Notes under the pieces: model-generated
What the model was told of the DNA's origin: nothing
The model's database searches: none
Seen by the model: the letters and a program-made list of their open reading frames with translations, nothing else
Program-made: the position numbers and the translations under genes
Part shown: in pieces, positions 10,285 to 19,677 of the stretch
Layout of the letters: every line of letters begins with the position of its first letter
How positions within the stretch are numbered: the first letter of the stretch is position 1
From: Chara braunii
Taxonomy: Eukaryota; Streptophyta; Charophyceae; Charales; Characeae
Assembly: GCA_003427395.1 (NCBI GenBank)
Contig: BFEA01000285.1
Span: forward strand, 420,475 to 458,464
Length of the DNA: 37,990 nucleotides
Direction: 5' to 3'

Positions 10285-10515
10285 ATGGTCCTATTCTCGG
10301 AAACCGAAATTATTCTTTTCTGAAAATCGAATTTCCATTCTATCTCGCAAATTTTTTTTTGAAAACCGAAATCTTGCGAAGCCTACCAATATTGCGTTAG
10401 GCATATTCAGAGGTTCCCATATTCTCAGAAACTGGATTTCGTTCTTTTCTGAAAATCGCATCTTTACTCCATTTCGCAAATTTTTTTTTTTCAAAGATCG
10501 CAGTTTGTAAAAGCC
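10285..10515 (+). repeat. Second tandem repeat in the B leader
   Basis: Two ~135-bp units share ATTCTCGGAAACCG or ATTCTCAGAAACTG, then TTCTTTTCTGAAAATCG, then a CGCAAATTTTTTTT run (first unit from 10292, second from 10429). Between 10515 and 10745 are A- and T-runs and an otherwise featureless leader. Confidence 0.65.
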
Positions 10516-10745
10516 GAAACTTTGCGGAACCTAGCCTAGATCTCGTTCATAGTACTCTTCTGACATGTCCTACTCATAATAGATCGACAAATATACAAAA
10601 AAAAAAAAAAAGGAAGTAGTCCTCTTTTATTTTTATTTTATTTTTTATCTGTTGATTAGGGCCGGAGGAAAGTATTGTTGGGTTGGTTGCCTACCTACGT
10701 TTTCCCTCCCACCCACCCCTGTGCTTGCATTCCCAGTTGGTATAG

Positions 10746-10979
10746 TGACACGTCAGCTACAATGCCACGTCAGCAGGGACACGTCAGCAACCGTGCCACG
10801 TCAGACACAGTGCCACGTCAGACACAGTGACACGTCAGACACAGTGCCACGTCAGACACGGTGACACGTCAGACAAGTGCCACGTCAGCAGTGCCACGTA
10901 AGCAACAGTGCCACGTCAGCAGTGACACGTAAGCAGTGCCACGTCAGCAGTGCCACGTCAGTTACAGTGCCACGTCAGC
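10746..10979 (+). repeat. Array of 15 CACGT(C/A)AG motifs before gag
   Basis: Fifteen copies of the octamer CACGT(C/A)AG in 234 bp: 13 CACGTCAG and 2 CACGTAAG. Most are preceded by TGC or TGA and separated by short CAG or ACACAG spacers, giving a repeat pitch of about 14-17 bp. The array stops at the gag ATG. On the opposite strand the unit reads CTGACGTGGCA, an ACGT-core sequence of the kind bound by plant bZIP factors (established for G-box and C-box elements). Any regulatory role here is inferred. Spacing and composition do not fit CRISPR. Confidence 0.88.
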
Positions 10980-12563
10980 ATGACGGGTGCAGCTCTGGGC
11001 ATGCCAGGCCAACTGGCCAACGAGTCTCTGGCCGACTACAAACGGCGGTTCCAGGCCCAGATCGCTCTGATCGAGGCTGAGGAACAACGCCAGCTGGCAG
11101 CCGCGGCTGCCCGCCTACAGGTTGAAGAAGCGGCAGCAGCAGAGAAGCTGCGACTACAGGCCGAAGCAGACGCAGATGCCCAAGCTCGCCGCAAGGAAGC
11201 CCAGGATCTGCTGCAGCGGCATGAAGCCAACAGCATCGACAGACTCAAGTTCTGGGAACCGAACGACGACGAGGCAACACTGGAAGAGCAGCATAAGGAG
11301 TTCATGGCCAAGCTCGTGACCGGGTTGGTTTACACTTGTAACCACCTACAGTCCGAGTTGGCGAACCTCCAGCGGGCCGTGCGGAACCATAAGACTCAGC
11401 ATGAGGATGCCACACGAGCACTGAACGCCCGTGTACAGGACTTGGAACAAGTTCCACCAAGTCCAGATGCTGGGGCTTCCAGCAGTGCACCCTCTAGCCG
11501 CCAACTGGAGGAACGCGTTGACCACGTAGTGGCAATGCTCGGCGACATCAGCACCTTCGCTGCGCCGACCACCATCAGCAGTCAGCTGCATACCTTGAAG
11601 ACCGAGGTCCGGTAACTGCACTCGACGAACATGGATGGCAATCCGAAGCAATACAAGATGCCAACTTTTCAACTTGACAAGTTCGACGACTACACGCATC
11701 AGGACCCGGTGCTCTGGTGGGAACCTTTCACGACGCAACTTTGGATTCTGCCTGTCTCCAAACGCGCGTACATCGGTGCCTTGTTCATGAACTCAAAGGG
11801 AGGATGCACGATCTGGTTAACTCACCTGGCAGCCACCCACGGCGTCGACGTCGCAGATCTGAAGGACGAGATCACATGGGAAGAGTTGACACGGCTGTGG
11901 AAGAAGCGGTTCATCGTCGACGACGCACCTGCACTCCCCATCAACCGTCTCTTCACCATGACTCTGGGCAACACAGCAACACGTGACTGGCTCACGGAAT
12001 GGCAGAAGATTGCGGCAACGCCCAATCTTGACTTACCATTTCCGCATCTGCGCCGTGAGTTCTACAACAGGTCATGCGCTGCATTGAGCCAGGCACTTGG
12101 TGATCGCGAGCAATACACCACCTTCGCTGAGATCATTGATAAGGCAAGGGAGATCATCAAGACCAACAGGTCAGCTGCACACNAGAAGTCNACGTGGCAG
12201 CCAACCTATGTGGAGAANGTGAGAACTGGTCCGCGACAGCAGCAGTTCGCTGCAGTCCAATCGGACAACACTGTGGAAGACCCGGCAGCCACCCAAGCGT
12301 CACGTGAGGGAGATCGGGTGGCTGTTGTCCAGCCGCGAAGCAACCACAAACCCCGAGTAAACGGGAAGGCGAAATCAGCATCGCCGGCCGGAAATGGACA
12401 GCCAGCACCACCATGGGTCAAGTTCGGCTTGACCGAGGCCGAGTACAAGTACCGCGGCCGTTACGGCTGCTGCTACTGGTGCAACAGCACAAAGCACAAG
12501 ACCTCCCTTTGTGAGGATCAGGCCAAGGAGGATGTGCGGCCTCGTCTTAACTCGGGAAACTAA
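10980..12563 (+). pseudogene. gag: Element B Gag, one in-frame stop
   Basis: Structural polyprotein that packages the RNA. The ATG at 10980 lies directly after the CACGTCAG array. Residues 20-100 are Ala/Glu/Gln-rich and look coiled-coil (EEQRQLAAAAARLQ, AEADADAQARRKEA), and another helical stretch with heptad-like leucines follows. A TAA at 11613-11615 interrupts it. The same frame resumes at the ATG at 11631 for 310 codons with a capsid-like region (DPVLWWEPFTTQLW, WLTHLAATHGVDV, WEELTRLWKKRF, ATRDWLTEWQKIAA). A zinc knuckle CX2CX4HX4C lies at 12471-12512. The ORF ends at TAA 12561-12563, inside the frameshift signal. Two separate ORFs or stop-codon readthrough are alternatives to a simple nonsense mutation. 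Confidence 0.88.
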
Positions 12564-13723
12564 GTTGCGCAGGAGGTGAGGCGACTCCACCTCTCACTCC
12601 GCCAGATTCGACCACCTTGCTAGCGGCCTCCTACACATCTGGGGAGGATGCGCATGTTGCAAGTCCTCGGTACACTTACGAGGATTATGCTGTCCACTTG
12701 GTTCCACCGCTGGACCAACCGCTCCACGTGCAACACTCTACCGCATGCACGGTTTCAACACCATCGGCAACCGATTCGGCAGCTTCGCTGTCAGCTACCG
12801 CCGGGGATTCAATGTCATGGTCAAGTCTTGAAGAACTCGACCCGTTGACTTTTGAGGACTTCCAATGGATGCCCCTGCCCCGGTCCGGTCGCTTGCCGAA
12901 ACCGCATTGCAACATGCTCAAAGCACAATTGCGGGATTACTTGCACACTGCAGTTCCGACTTTGTTGATGGACGCCGGAGTAGAGGTTGTCGACCTTCAC
13001 GCCTACATTGCGAAGATCGACCGGGAGTTCAAGACGCAACGGTACGACGACATCGACGCACCATTGCTATATGTAAGCATTCAGATTGGAGAGGTGACCT
13101 GCAGCGCTTTGATCGATTGCGGAGCATCTCGCAACTACATGAGTCAGGACTTCATGGTACACGCCGACTTTGGCCCACGAGTCCGAAAGAAGTCCCATCC
13201 CACGCAAGTCACGTTGGCGGACGGTCACACGCACAAGTCAATCGACCGGTGCATTGATGACGTCCCAGTGTACTTTGCCCCTCACGCAAGTGAGGCGGTG
13301 TCCTTCGACATTCTGGACACCAAATTCGACATGATCTTGGGCATGTCATGGCTGCGAAGCGAGGACCACCCGGTGAACTTCTACCGCCGCACCGTTCACG
13401 TTCGTGATCGGAACGGAGTACTAGTCCCATGCACGGTAGCTCCTCCTCACCCTTCAGTCAGCTATCATGTGGTATCCGCCGCAAGCATGCGAGCTTCCAT
13501 CATCAGAGACGACATCGAGGAGATGGGGGTGTGTTTTCTCCACGCCCTCCCGCCCCATGACGCTTCATCGACGAACTCATCTTCGGATCCACGCATCACC
13601 GAGCTTCTCGACGCCTACAGCGACGTGTTCGAAGGCCCGCACGGAGTCGTACCGGATCGGCCCATCCGCCACGAGATCATCCTCGAGGACGGGGCCGTAC
13701 CTCCACGCGGTTGCATCTACTGA
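12551..13723 (+). CDS. pro: Element B protease region of Pol
   Basis: First part of Pol, entered by -1 frameshifting. It has no ATG near its start; the first open codon follows a TAA at 12548-12550. An acidic and Ser/Thr-rich linker (LSATAGDSMSWSSLEELDPL) comes first. The retropepsin-like domain has its active-site motif LIDCGASRNYMS at 13112-13147 (Asp at 13115), a FDILDTKFDMILGMSWLR segment (flap and C-terminal hydrophobic-Gly motif) and the linker to RT (LLDAYSDVFEGPHGVV, PIRHEIILEDGAVPPRG). This enzyme cleaves Gag-Pol. The frame hits TGA at 13721-13723, just before RT, where related elements read straight on. Confidence 0.87.
   Translation, partial: LGKLSCAGGEATPPLTPPDSTTLLAASYTSGEDAHVASPRYTYEDYAVHLVPPLDQPLHVQHSTACTVSTPSATDSAASLSATAGDSMSWSSLEELDPLTFEDFQWMPLPRSGRLPKPHCNMLKAQLRDYLHTAVPTLLMDAGVEVVDLHAYIAKIDREFKTQRYDDIDAPLLYVSIQIGEVTCSALIDCGASRNYMSQDFMVHADFGPRVRKKSHPTQVTLADGHTHKSIDRCIDDVPVYFAPHASEAVSFDILDTKFDMILGMSWLRSEDHPVNFYRRTVHVRDRNGVLVPCTVAPPHPSVSYHVVSAASMRASIIRDDIEEMGVCFLHALPPHDASSTNSSSDPRITELLDAYSDVFEGPHGVVPDRPIRHEIILEDGAVPPRGCIY
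12554..12593 (+). promoter_or_regulatory. Putative -1 ribosomal frameshift signal, gag to pol
   Basis: The heptamer G GGA AAC (12554-12560) is in phase with gag and followed at once by the gag stop TAA (12561-12563). A shift of -1 reads GGG AAA CTA and enters the pol frame, which is open from 12551. A possible hairpin GAGGTG (12573-12578) / CACCTC (12588-12593) starts 12 nt after the heptamer. G GGA AAC is an established slippery site in Mason-Pfizer monkey virus and visna virus. Use here is inferred. Confidence 0.8.
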
Positions 13724-14931
13724 ATGAGCGAGGAAGAGTTAAGTGTGCTTCGGGCACAACTCGACGACCTTCTGGAGAAAGGCTGGATTCGGCCTAGCTG
13801 ATCGCCATACGGTGCTCCTGTTCTCTTCGTCCGGAAGAAGAACAAGGATTTGCGGTTGTGCATCGATTATCGCAAGCTCAACGCGCAGACGATCAGAAAC
13901 GTCGACCCTCTCCCACGCATCGACGATCTTCTCGAGCGACTGGGCGGCGCCAAGTTCTTCTCCAAGCTCGATCTCAAATCNGGATATCACCAACTCGAGA
14001 TCCGGCAGGACGATCGCTACAGGACCGCGTTTAAGACGCGATATGGGCATTTCGAATGGCTGGTTATGCCATTTGGCCTTACCAATGCCCCGACCACTTT
14101 CCAAGCGGCTATAACAACGGAGTTCCGACACATACTGGATCGATACGTACTTATCTACCTCGACGACATCCTGGTGTACAGCCGGAGTTTGGAGGAGCAT
14201 GTGGAACACCTGCGCACCGTTTTGGAGCGGCTACGACAAGCCAAGTACAAAGCCAACCACGATAAGTGCGAGTTCGCACAACAGGAGTTGGAGTACTTGG
14301 GACACTATGTGACGCCACAAGGCATCCGCCCGCTTGCGGACAAGATCGAGGCCCTACGAGTATGGCCCGAGCCCACCAACACCACGGACGTTCGTTCATT
14401 CATGGGGCTGGCGGGCTACTATCAGCGATTCATCACCGGATACTCTAGGATTGCTGCACCTATGGTGCCATTCGTATTCGATGACGACGCATGCCGGTCA
14501 TTCCAAGCACTCAAGACGGCCATGCTCATGGCACCTGTCCTTAGCATCTATGACCCTGTCCTGCCTACGAGAGTGACTACGGACGCTTCCGGCTATGGCA
14601 TTGGGGCAGTCTTGGAACAACACGACGGCGACGATTGGCACCCTCTGGAGTATTTCAGCCACAAAGTGCCTCCCATCAACTCGCTTGGTGATGCAAGGAA
14701 GAAGGAGCTGCTCGCATTCGTCATGGCTCTCAAGCGATGGCGGCACTTCCTCCTTGGGCGTCGTAGGTTCACATGGGTTACGGACAACAATCCACTGACC
14801 TACTACAAGACGCAGGATACGGTGAGCAGCACGATCGGACGATGGATGTACTTCATCGACCAGTTTGACTTCACACCGAAACATCTTCCCGGCCTCTCCA
14901 ATCGCGCAGCAGATGCACTCTCGCGAAGACC
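13724..14931 (+). CDS. pol: Element B reverse transcriptase and RNase H (partial, to gap)
   Basis: Same frame as the protease, continuing after the TGA at 13721. It opens with [21 protein letters not shown] and has one more in-frame TGA at 13799-13801. RT motifs are [59 protein letters not shown], the catalytic [13 protein letters not shown] and [11 protein letters not shown]. RNase H begins at [14 protein letters not shown] (first Asp), with the Glu in ARKKELLAF, the Asp in TDNNPLTYY and the last Asp in RAADALSRR, where the N gap starts. RT copies the RNA and RNase H degrades it. The domains are otherwise full length. Confidence 0.92.
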
Positions 14932-15205
14932 NNNNNNNNNNNNNNNNNNNNNNNNNNNNNNNNNNNNNNNNNNNNNNNNNNNNNNNNNNNNNNNNNNNNN
15001 NNNNNNNNNNNNNNNNNNNNNNNNNNNNNNNNNNNNNNNNNNNNNNNNNNNNNNNNNNNNNNNNNNNNNNNNNNNNNNNNNNNNNNNNNNNNNNNNNNNN
15101 NNNNNNNNNNNNNNNNNNNNNNNNNNNNNNNNNNNNNNNNNNNNNNNNNNNNNNNNNNNNNNNNNNNNNNNNNNNNNNNNNNNNNNNNNNNNNNNNNNNN
15201 NNNNN
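14932..15205. other. Assembly gap (274 N)
   Basis: A run of N separates RNase H from integrase. The reading frames on the two sides are out of register across exactly 274 bases, so either the gap length is an estimate or a frameshift is hidden in it. The missing part would be the RNase H-integrase spacer. Confidence 0.99.
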
Positions 15206-16383
15206 ACGAGGAGCTTCGGCGACACTTCATCCGGGCATATGAGTCTGATCCGGACTTCGCCACGCTGTATGCACAGCTATCTTCGGATCACCCGCCGGCC
15301 AGCCACTATCGCATTGCCGACGGGTACTTGCTCCTCCACTCGAGAGGCAAGGACTTACTATGTGTCCCACGCGACCACCGTCTTCGGACTCGCCTCCTCG
15401 GCGAGTATCATGATTCGCGACTCGCCGGCCATTTCGGAGTCAACCGCACTATTGCACGGCTTCGACAGCGATTCCGATGGCCTGATCTCATTACCGATGT
15501 CACTCGGTACTGTGACTCTTGCGAAGTTTGCCGACGCAGCAAGCCCCGCAACCGCAATCCCTACGGCGAGTTACGCTCGATGCCTATCCCACGGAAACCC
15601 GGTCTCTCCATTGCCATGGACATCACCGGTCTGTTTCCCCGCGACCGGCTCGGGCACGACGGCATCCTCACGGTTGTGGACCGATTGCGTAAGTACGCTC
15701 ATTTTTTCCCTTGCAAGTACTACTCCACGGCTCCCGAGCTAACACGCCTCCTGCACACCGGCTGGATTTGCGGCCATGGTGTACCGGAAGACATAGTCAG
15801 CGACCGCGACACTCGCTTCATGTCGGCATTTTGGACTGCACTCATGCAGGAGTCCGGCACGAAGATGAAACCAAGTTCGGCTCGGCATCCACAGACAGAT
15901 GGGCAGACGGAGCGGGCCATTCAAACCGCTCAAATGATGCTTCAAACGCTCATCCGTCCTGACCAGAAAAATTGGGTTGACCGCCTCCCCGACATCGAGT
16001 TCGGCGTGACTCCATTCGAGTTGCACCACGGTGGACGGAAAGGCCGGATCTTCGCCGACCTTCTCCTCCCTCGACCAGCCGACATTGACGCTGCGAACAC
16101 TTCGGTGCATCCGGCGATTGGCGTGACTCCATTCGAGTTGCACCACGGTGGACGGAAAGGCCGGATCTTCGCCGACCTTCTCCTCCCTCGACCAGCCGAC
16201 ATTGACGCTGCCTGCTCTCCCGCTTCCGTCCGGAAGTACAGGGAATTGCTGACTCAAGCCCGCGCGAACATGCAAAAGGCTCAAGTCCGCATGCAGCAAC
16301 AAGCCAACAGGGGTGGCGTACCATATCCCATCCGCACCGATGGTCTGGTTTGGGTCTCCGCGGAAGAGTTTGCACTGGAATAG
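15206..16383 (+). CDS. pol: Element B integrase
   Basis: DDE integrase. The N-terminal HHCC zinc finger is YHDSRLAGHFG plus CDSCEVCRRSK. The core has IAMDITGLFPRDR (first Asp), TVVDRLRKYAHF, EDIVSDRDTRFMSAFW (second Asp) and RHPQTDGQTERAIQ (Glu), so the catalytic triad is complete. After DIEF the sequence enters a 117-bp in-frame tandem duplication (GVTPFELHHGGRKG twice), replacing the usual segment of relatives. The tail begins with PIRTDGLVWVSAEEF and meets an in-frame TAG at 16381-16383. Confidence 0.92.
16003..16211 (+). repeat. 117-bp tandem duplication in B integrase
   Basis: GGCGTGACTCCATTCGAG starts at 16003 and again at 16120. 92 bp (16003-16094 and 16120-16211) are identical, and the 117-bp period equals 39 codons, so the frame is kept. 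Reverse-transcriptase template switching or collapsed assembly could explain it. Confidence 0.95.
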
Positions 16384-16785
16384 GATGTTTCACGCAAACT
16401 GCTTCCCAAGTGGTTTGGACCTTGGTCTGTGACAGCAGCCGCGGGCGATGAGCCCGATGGCCCTTCGTTTGTGATCAACATTCCCGAGCATCTGACGGTC
16501 CATCCAGTCTTTCACGCCTCGAAGCTGGCAACATATACACCAGCTAAGAGCGACGACTTCCCGGGCCGACGATCGCAGGACCCTCCTTCTATGGATGGTC
16601 ATCAGGAAGTTGACCGCGTCATCACGGATCGCAAGTACGGCAGCAAGCCGCGCCAGTACAAAGTTACATTCAGAGCATGCGATCCCGACGACACTCGGTG
16701 GATTTCAGGAGCAGATTTGAAAGCATCCTCACCGCTGATCTACGCTCACTACGAGCGACAAAGGTTAGCTAAGGGACCTCCATGA
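16384..16785 (+). CDS. pol: Element B integrase tail with chromodomain-like end
   Basis: Same frame as the integrase core, beyond the TAG at 16381. It reads KLLPKWFGPWSV, GPSFVINIPEHL and HPVFHASKLATY, the usual integrase C-terminal sequence, then EVDRVITDRKYG, QYKVTFRACDPDDTRW and LIYAHYERQ. The last part fits a divergent chromodomain, which in chromoviruses guides insertion toward particular chromatin (known for the group). It ends at TGA 16783-16785, ~75 bp before the PPT. Confidence 0.85.
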   Translation, partial: DVSRKLLPKWFGPWSVTAAAGDEPDGPSFVINIPEHLTVHPVFHASKLATYTPAKSDDFPGRRSQDPPSMDGHQEVDRVITDRKYGSKPRQYKVTFRACDPDDTRWISGADLKASSPLIYAHYERQRLAKGPP

Positions 16786-16859
16786 CCTGCCCCTCCCACC
16801 CGGACTGTGGTCCCTCCCTCAGACAGACAGCTTCGCCCTCGCAGGTAATCTCGGTCTTT

Positions 16860-16873
16860 CAAGGAGGGGGGGG
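16860..16873 (+). promoter_or_regulatory. Polypurine tract of element B
   Basis: AAGGAGGGGGGGG directly before the 3' LTR. Primer site for second-strand synthesis. Confidence 0.92.
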
Positions 16874-18002
16874 TATGGCATACTGCGTAGCCACACGGGC
16901 CCTGCAGGGCCCGTCCCGCACTTTCAGCCTAAAAGCCTAAAACTTAGGGCTTACTGGCCCCGGTCATTTCAGCCTGAAAGCTGAAAAACGAGGGCCTGGA
17001 GGCCCTACTCCGTTTTCAGCCTATTTCTGGGCCTTTCAGGCCCAGAAGCTTTTCAGCCTGAAACGGAGGGCCATTTTCAGGCCCTCATTGTGTTCGACCT
17101 ACCTAAGACTCAGGCACAGAAACAGGGTTTCGGGAACAGGCCAGAAATAGCCTGTTCCCCACGCCACCTCGAGCAGGAGCTGCAGCTGCAGCCCCTGACT
17201 GTCCCAGGCATTGGCAAGAGCAGCCTCCTGGACTGTTGCCTCGCCTGCAGCCGGTCCAGGCCGAGTAGTACATAGGGGTTCCCATGCACTTCCGAGGTAG
17301 GTAGTTGGACAGTAGTCAGGTAGTAGTCTTCAGGATAGCAGAGCAGCACTCAGGAGGAGCGCTGCCCAGGGCAGCTTAGCGCTAGTGGTAGTCTTCAGCG
17401 CTGGGCGCTATAGTAGTAGTAGTAGTAGTGGTATAGGAGAGAGATGACTGGCGGAGGCCAGTGGTACTTACCTGTGGCGCCATCGCTCCAGCTCCATCTT
17501 CGAGGTACCTGCATCACAGCGCCACCTTCACAGGTTAGTACTGGACTGAGAGAGAGAGAGTTCTTCCTCTTCCTCTTCTAAGTCCATCTCTTCTTCCCCT
17601 CTCGCTGCCTACTTCTCAGTATCTGTGGACTATGAGAGAGAGATATGACCTGAGACTTGACGACATTGGATACAGACTCGACATTTGGGATTCAGACATT
17701 TTGACGAGGGACTATTTGGGCCTGTGCCGAAGACTTGGTGTTGACGACATTCCCATCTTTCCCTCTTCTTCGTCTAACCCCCCTCTTCTTCGTCTGTGTA
17801 TGTGTGGGGCTGGTGCCGTCTTCCTATGTGAAGCGCCAGACCCCTTTCACACCCTGGGACGATGATGATGATGTATGTTCAGGGCTGCATTGCAACATTG
17901 ATTGTTCGGATCATTGGTATCTAAGTCTTCCGTTTGCGCCATCTTGTACTTCGTATTGAGAGGTCGGTTCTTGTTCTGGTCTGCACGTTACAGTATGCAA
18001 CA
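16874..18002 (+). repeat. 3' LTR of element B
   Basis: 1129 bp aligned end to end with 8775-9929. It begins TATGGCATACTG, so the conserved second base G has become A, and it ends GTATGCAACA. It lacks the extra 28-bp CAGCGCT unit of the 5' LTR but has a CTTTCAGGCCCAGAAG insertion near 17033-17048. Confidence 0.95.
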
Positions 18003-18007
18003 TGCAG
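18003..18007. repeat. Target-site duplication of B, right (TGCAG)
   Basis: Follows the 3' LTR end GTATGCAACA and matches 8770-8774 exactly. Confidence 0.93.
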
Positions 18008-18727
18008 TGACCCCCACAAATGGTTGTTCGAGATTTCTGCACCTTTTCAAGAATATGCTCTCTATTTTTGCCATGATTTGCTGTGTTTTCTGAGCATGTG
18101 AGTCATGACCTCCAGCTATCATATGTGCGCTGTGTTCTTGCCTGCATCTAAGTCTCCATCCGTGTGCTAAGTCTGTTGACCGTGGTGTGTGGCTGTGAAG
18201 TACCATGTACGTTGAATTACAGGGACAGGACTGAAATTAGGCAGTGAACAGACTTGTGGGAAGGCCAGGACAGACAGGGGCGGAGTAGAGTTTGGCGAGT
18301 GCCTGATAGGGATTTGCGAGCAATGCAGTTAGGCCCAAGCAATGTCCAGTAGGGTGAAAAAGGTCTGGTAGCTGCGAAACGAGGTCATGAGTACCGAGGG
18401 CCATACGAAGGTAGATGTCAAGTCAGGTACACGCCCGGAAGTAGGATTGCAGAATGAATTGATGCTCCGACCAAATGGCAGGAACTTCCGGTAGGCGTAG
18501 GGCAGCAGAGTAGGGGGTACTATCCGGAGTAATACCCAGCGTGAAGGTCTCGAGCCCCAAGTGTGTATCGTTCGCAGCAATGATCATTCCACTCATCCAC
18601 CCGGCAGTCAAGCTGCTGCTACGCCTCAAGGGAAAAGTTTGCAGAGCTCCCGGACATTGAAGGTGTAGCTGGAGGGTTAAGCAGAATTCATACATTGCTA
18701 TGTAGTAGTAATAGAAAGAGGTAGAAG
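18008..18727. other. Spacer between B and C, no gene recognised
   Basis: 720 bp of flanking DNA. Together with 8399-8769 it is the target sequence into which B inserted. Short ORFs show no recognisable domain, and no RNA gene or repeat was seen. Confidence 0.6.
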
Positions 18728-19662
18728 TGTGAGGCTCAGGGCCTCGATCTGCCCTACTGGGCCCTATTTTCTGTACAGTCGGCCGCCCTAAGTGAAGGGA
18801 GGCTCGACCCAGGGCCAATAGGCCTATTTTTGGGGTCACAGCGCAACTGGGTAAATTCAGGCAGTTGCGCAGCGCTAGTTGGTTGAGAACGCCCAGGCCC
18901 AGGGTGCCCTTTTCGTATGTAACTGAGGCAGGCCCTGGGCCGGATACGCAACATGGATCGAACACAGGCCGAGGGCAGTTGGACACGGGCAACCACCAGA
19001 GGCCCAGGGCCTGATTCATGTGGACTGGGGCACAGCCTCTCGGGGTCTACCCTTGCTTCTGGGCAGGGGCCCAGTGCAGCCAGGCTTCACACAGCAGGCA
19101 GGCAATTTCCATTTAGGAAAGTGCCTGCCCACGCATTCCTCATTCGGGCACTGGCTGCATGCTGCACAAGCGCTGCTGCGCTATACGCTGGCCAGCGCTC
19201 ACACACTCACGGGCGAGCTGGAACGAGCAGGCAGCCATAGCCGTGCTGCGCTGCTGTATGCTGGATGGGGCGCATGGTGGTCCTTGGGTGCATGTGGCAT
19301 CTGTGAGTTGGGGATCGAGGTTATGAGTGAGGAGAGAGACATACCAGGTGCTTGAGGCGAACGGCATTGGCCGAGATCTGCTCGTACTTCGGGGAGCTGT
19401 TGACGTCATCAGCGGCATTGTAGATAGGCTAGGATCGGCCATTTGTAGTCTGGGCGCCAAGCGCCAGATAGGATGTCAACATTGGTTCTTTGTTGATGAT
19501 GATGAGACTATTCGAACATTGTCACTTATGAGCTTTTGCTGTGCTCTTATTTGGTGGGACTCGTGATGCAGTTCTGCTTTTGGTTCGAGGTCACGACTAT
19601 CTGGTCTCATGTGTATGATGCTGCTTGGTTTTTGAAGTTTGCTGTCACTCATTTTCCTTGCA
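18728..19662 (+). repeat. 5' LTR of element C
   Basis: 935 bp starting TGTGAGGCTCAGGG and ending CTCATTTTCCTTGCA. The start matches 36149 onward for ~435 bp. It shares GGCCGCCCTAAGTGAAGG-like and GTTGGTTGAG segments and both tips with the LTR of A. Confidence 0.9.
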
Positions 19663-19665
19663 ATT

Positions 19666-19677
19666 TGGTATCGGAGC
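19666..19677 (+). promoter_or_regulatory. Primer binding site of element C
   Basis: TGGTATCGGAGC, 3 nt after the LTR end. It is the same tRNA-iMet-type site and the same A-to-G variant as in B. Confidence 0.9.

Larger units (their letters stand above)
8775..18002 (+). mobile_element. Element B: near-complete Ty3/gypsy retrotransposon
   Basis: A 9.2-kb plus-strand element with all expected parts in order: 5' LTR, PBS, leader, gag, protease, RT, RNase H, integrase, PPT, 3' LTR and a perfect 5-bp TSD. The two LTRs differ by only about twenty substitutions and a few small indels by eye, so insertion is relatively recent. It is not intact: stops at 11613, 13721, 13799 and 16381, a 117-bp tandem duplication in integrase, and a 274-base N gap. 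Several single Ns (9655, 12183, 12191, 12218, 13981) mark ambiguous consensus calls. Confidence 0.96.

Noticed and set aside
10746-10979. Possible CRISPR-like array
   Set aside because: Repeats are only 8-11 bp with 3-9 bp spacers inside a eukaryotic retrotransposon leader. No cas genes, no uniform spacers.
10746-10979. Upstream in-frame extension of B gag through the repeat array (from a GTG at 10950)
   Set aside because: No ATG there, and the product is a His/Val/Arg repeat that merely translates the array. The ATG at 10980 starts the recognisable Gag helix.
15206-15742. Continuation of the RT frame across the N gap
   Set aside because: The translation after the gap in that frame shows no integrase motif. 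The true integrase is in another frame, and the N-run length is not reliable.
18008-18727. Possible host gene in the spacer
   Set aside because: Only short ORFs without recognisable motifs, no codon pattern and no splice structure that I could support.
18423-19019. 198-codon minus-strand frame spanning the C LTR start
   Set aside because: It crosses the boundary between spacer and LTR, is not conserved at the other C LTR and shows no domain.
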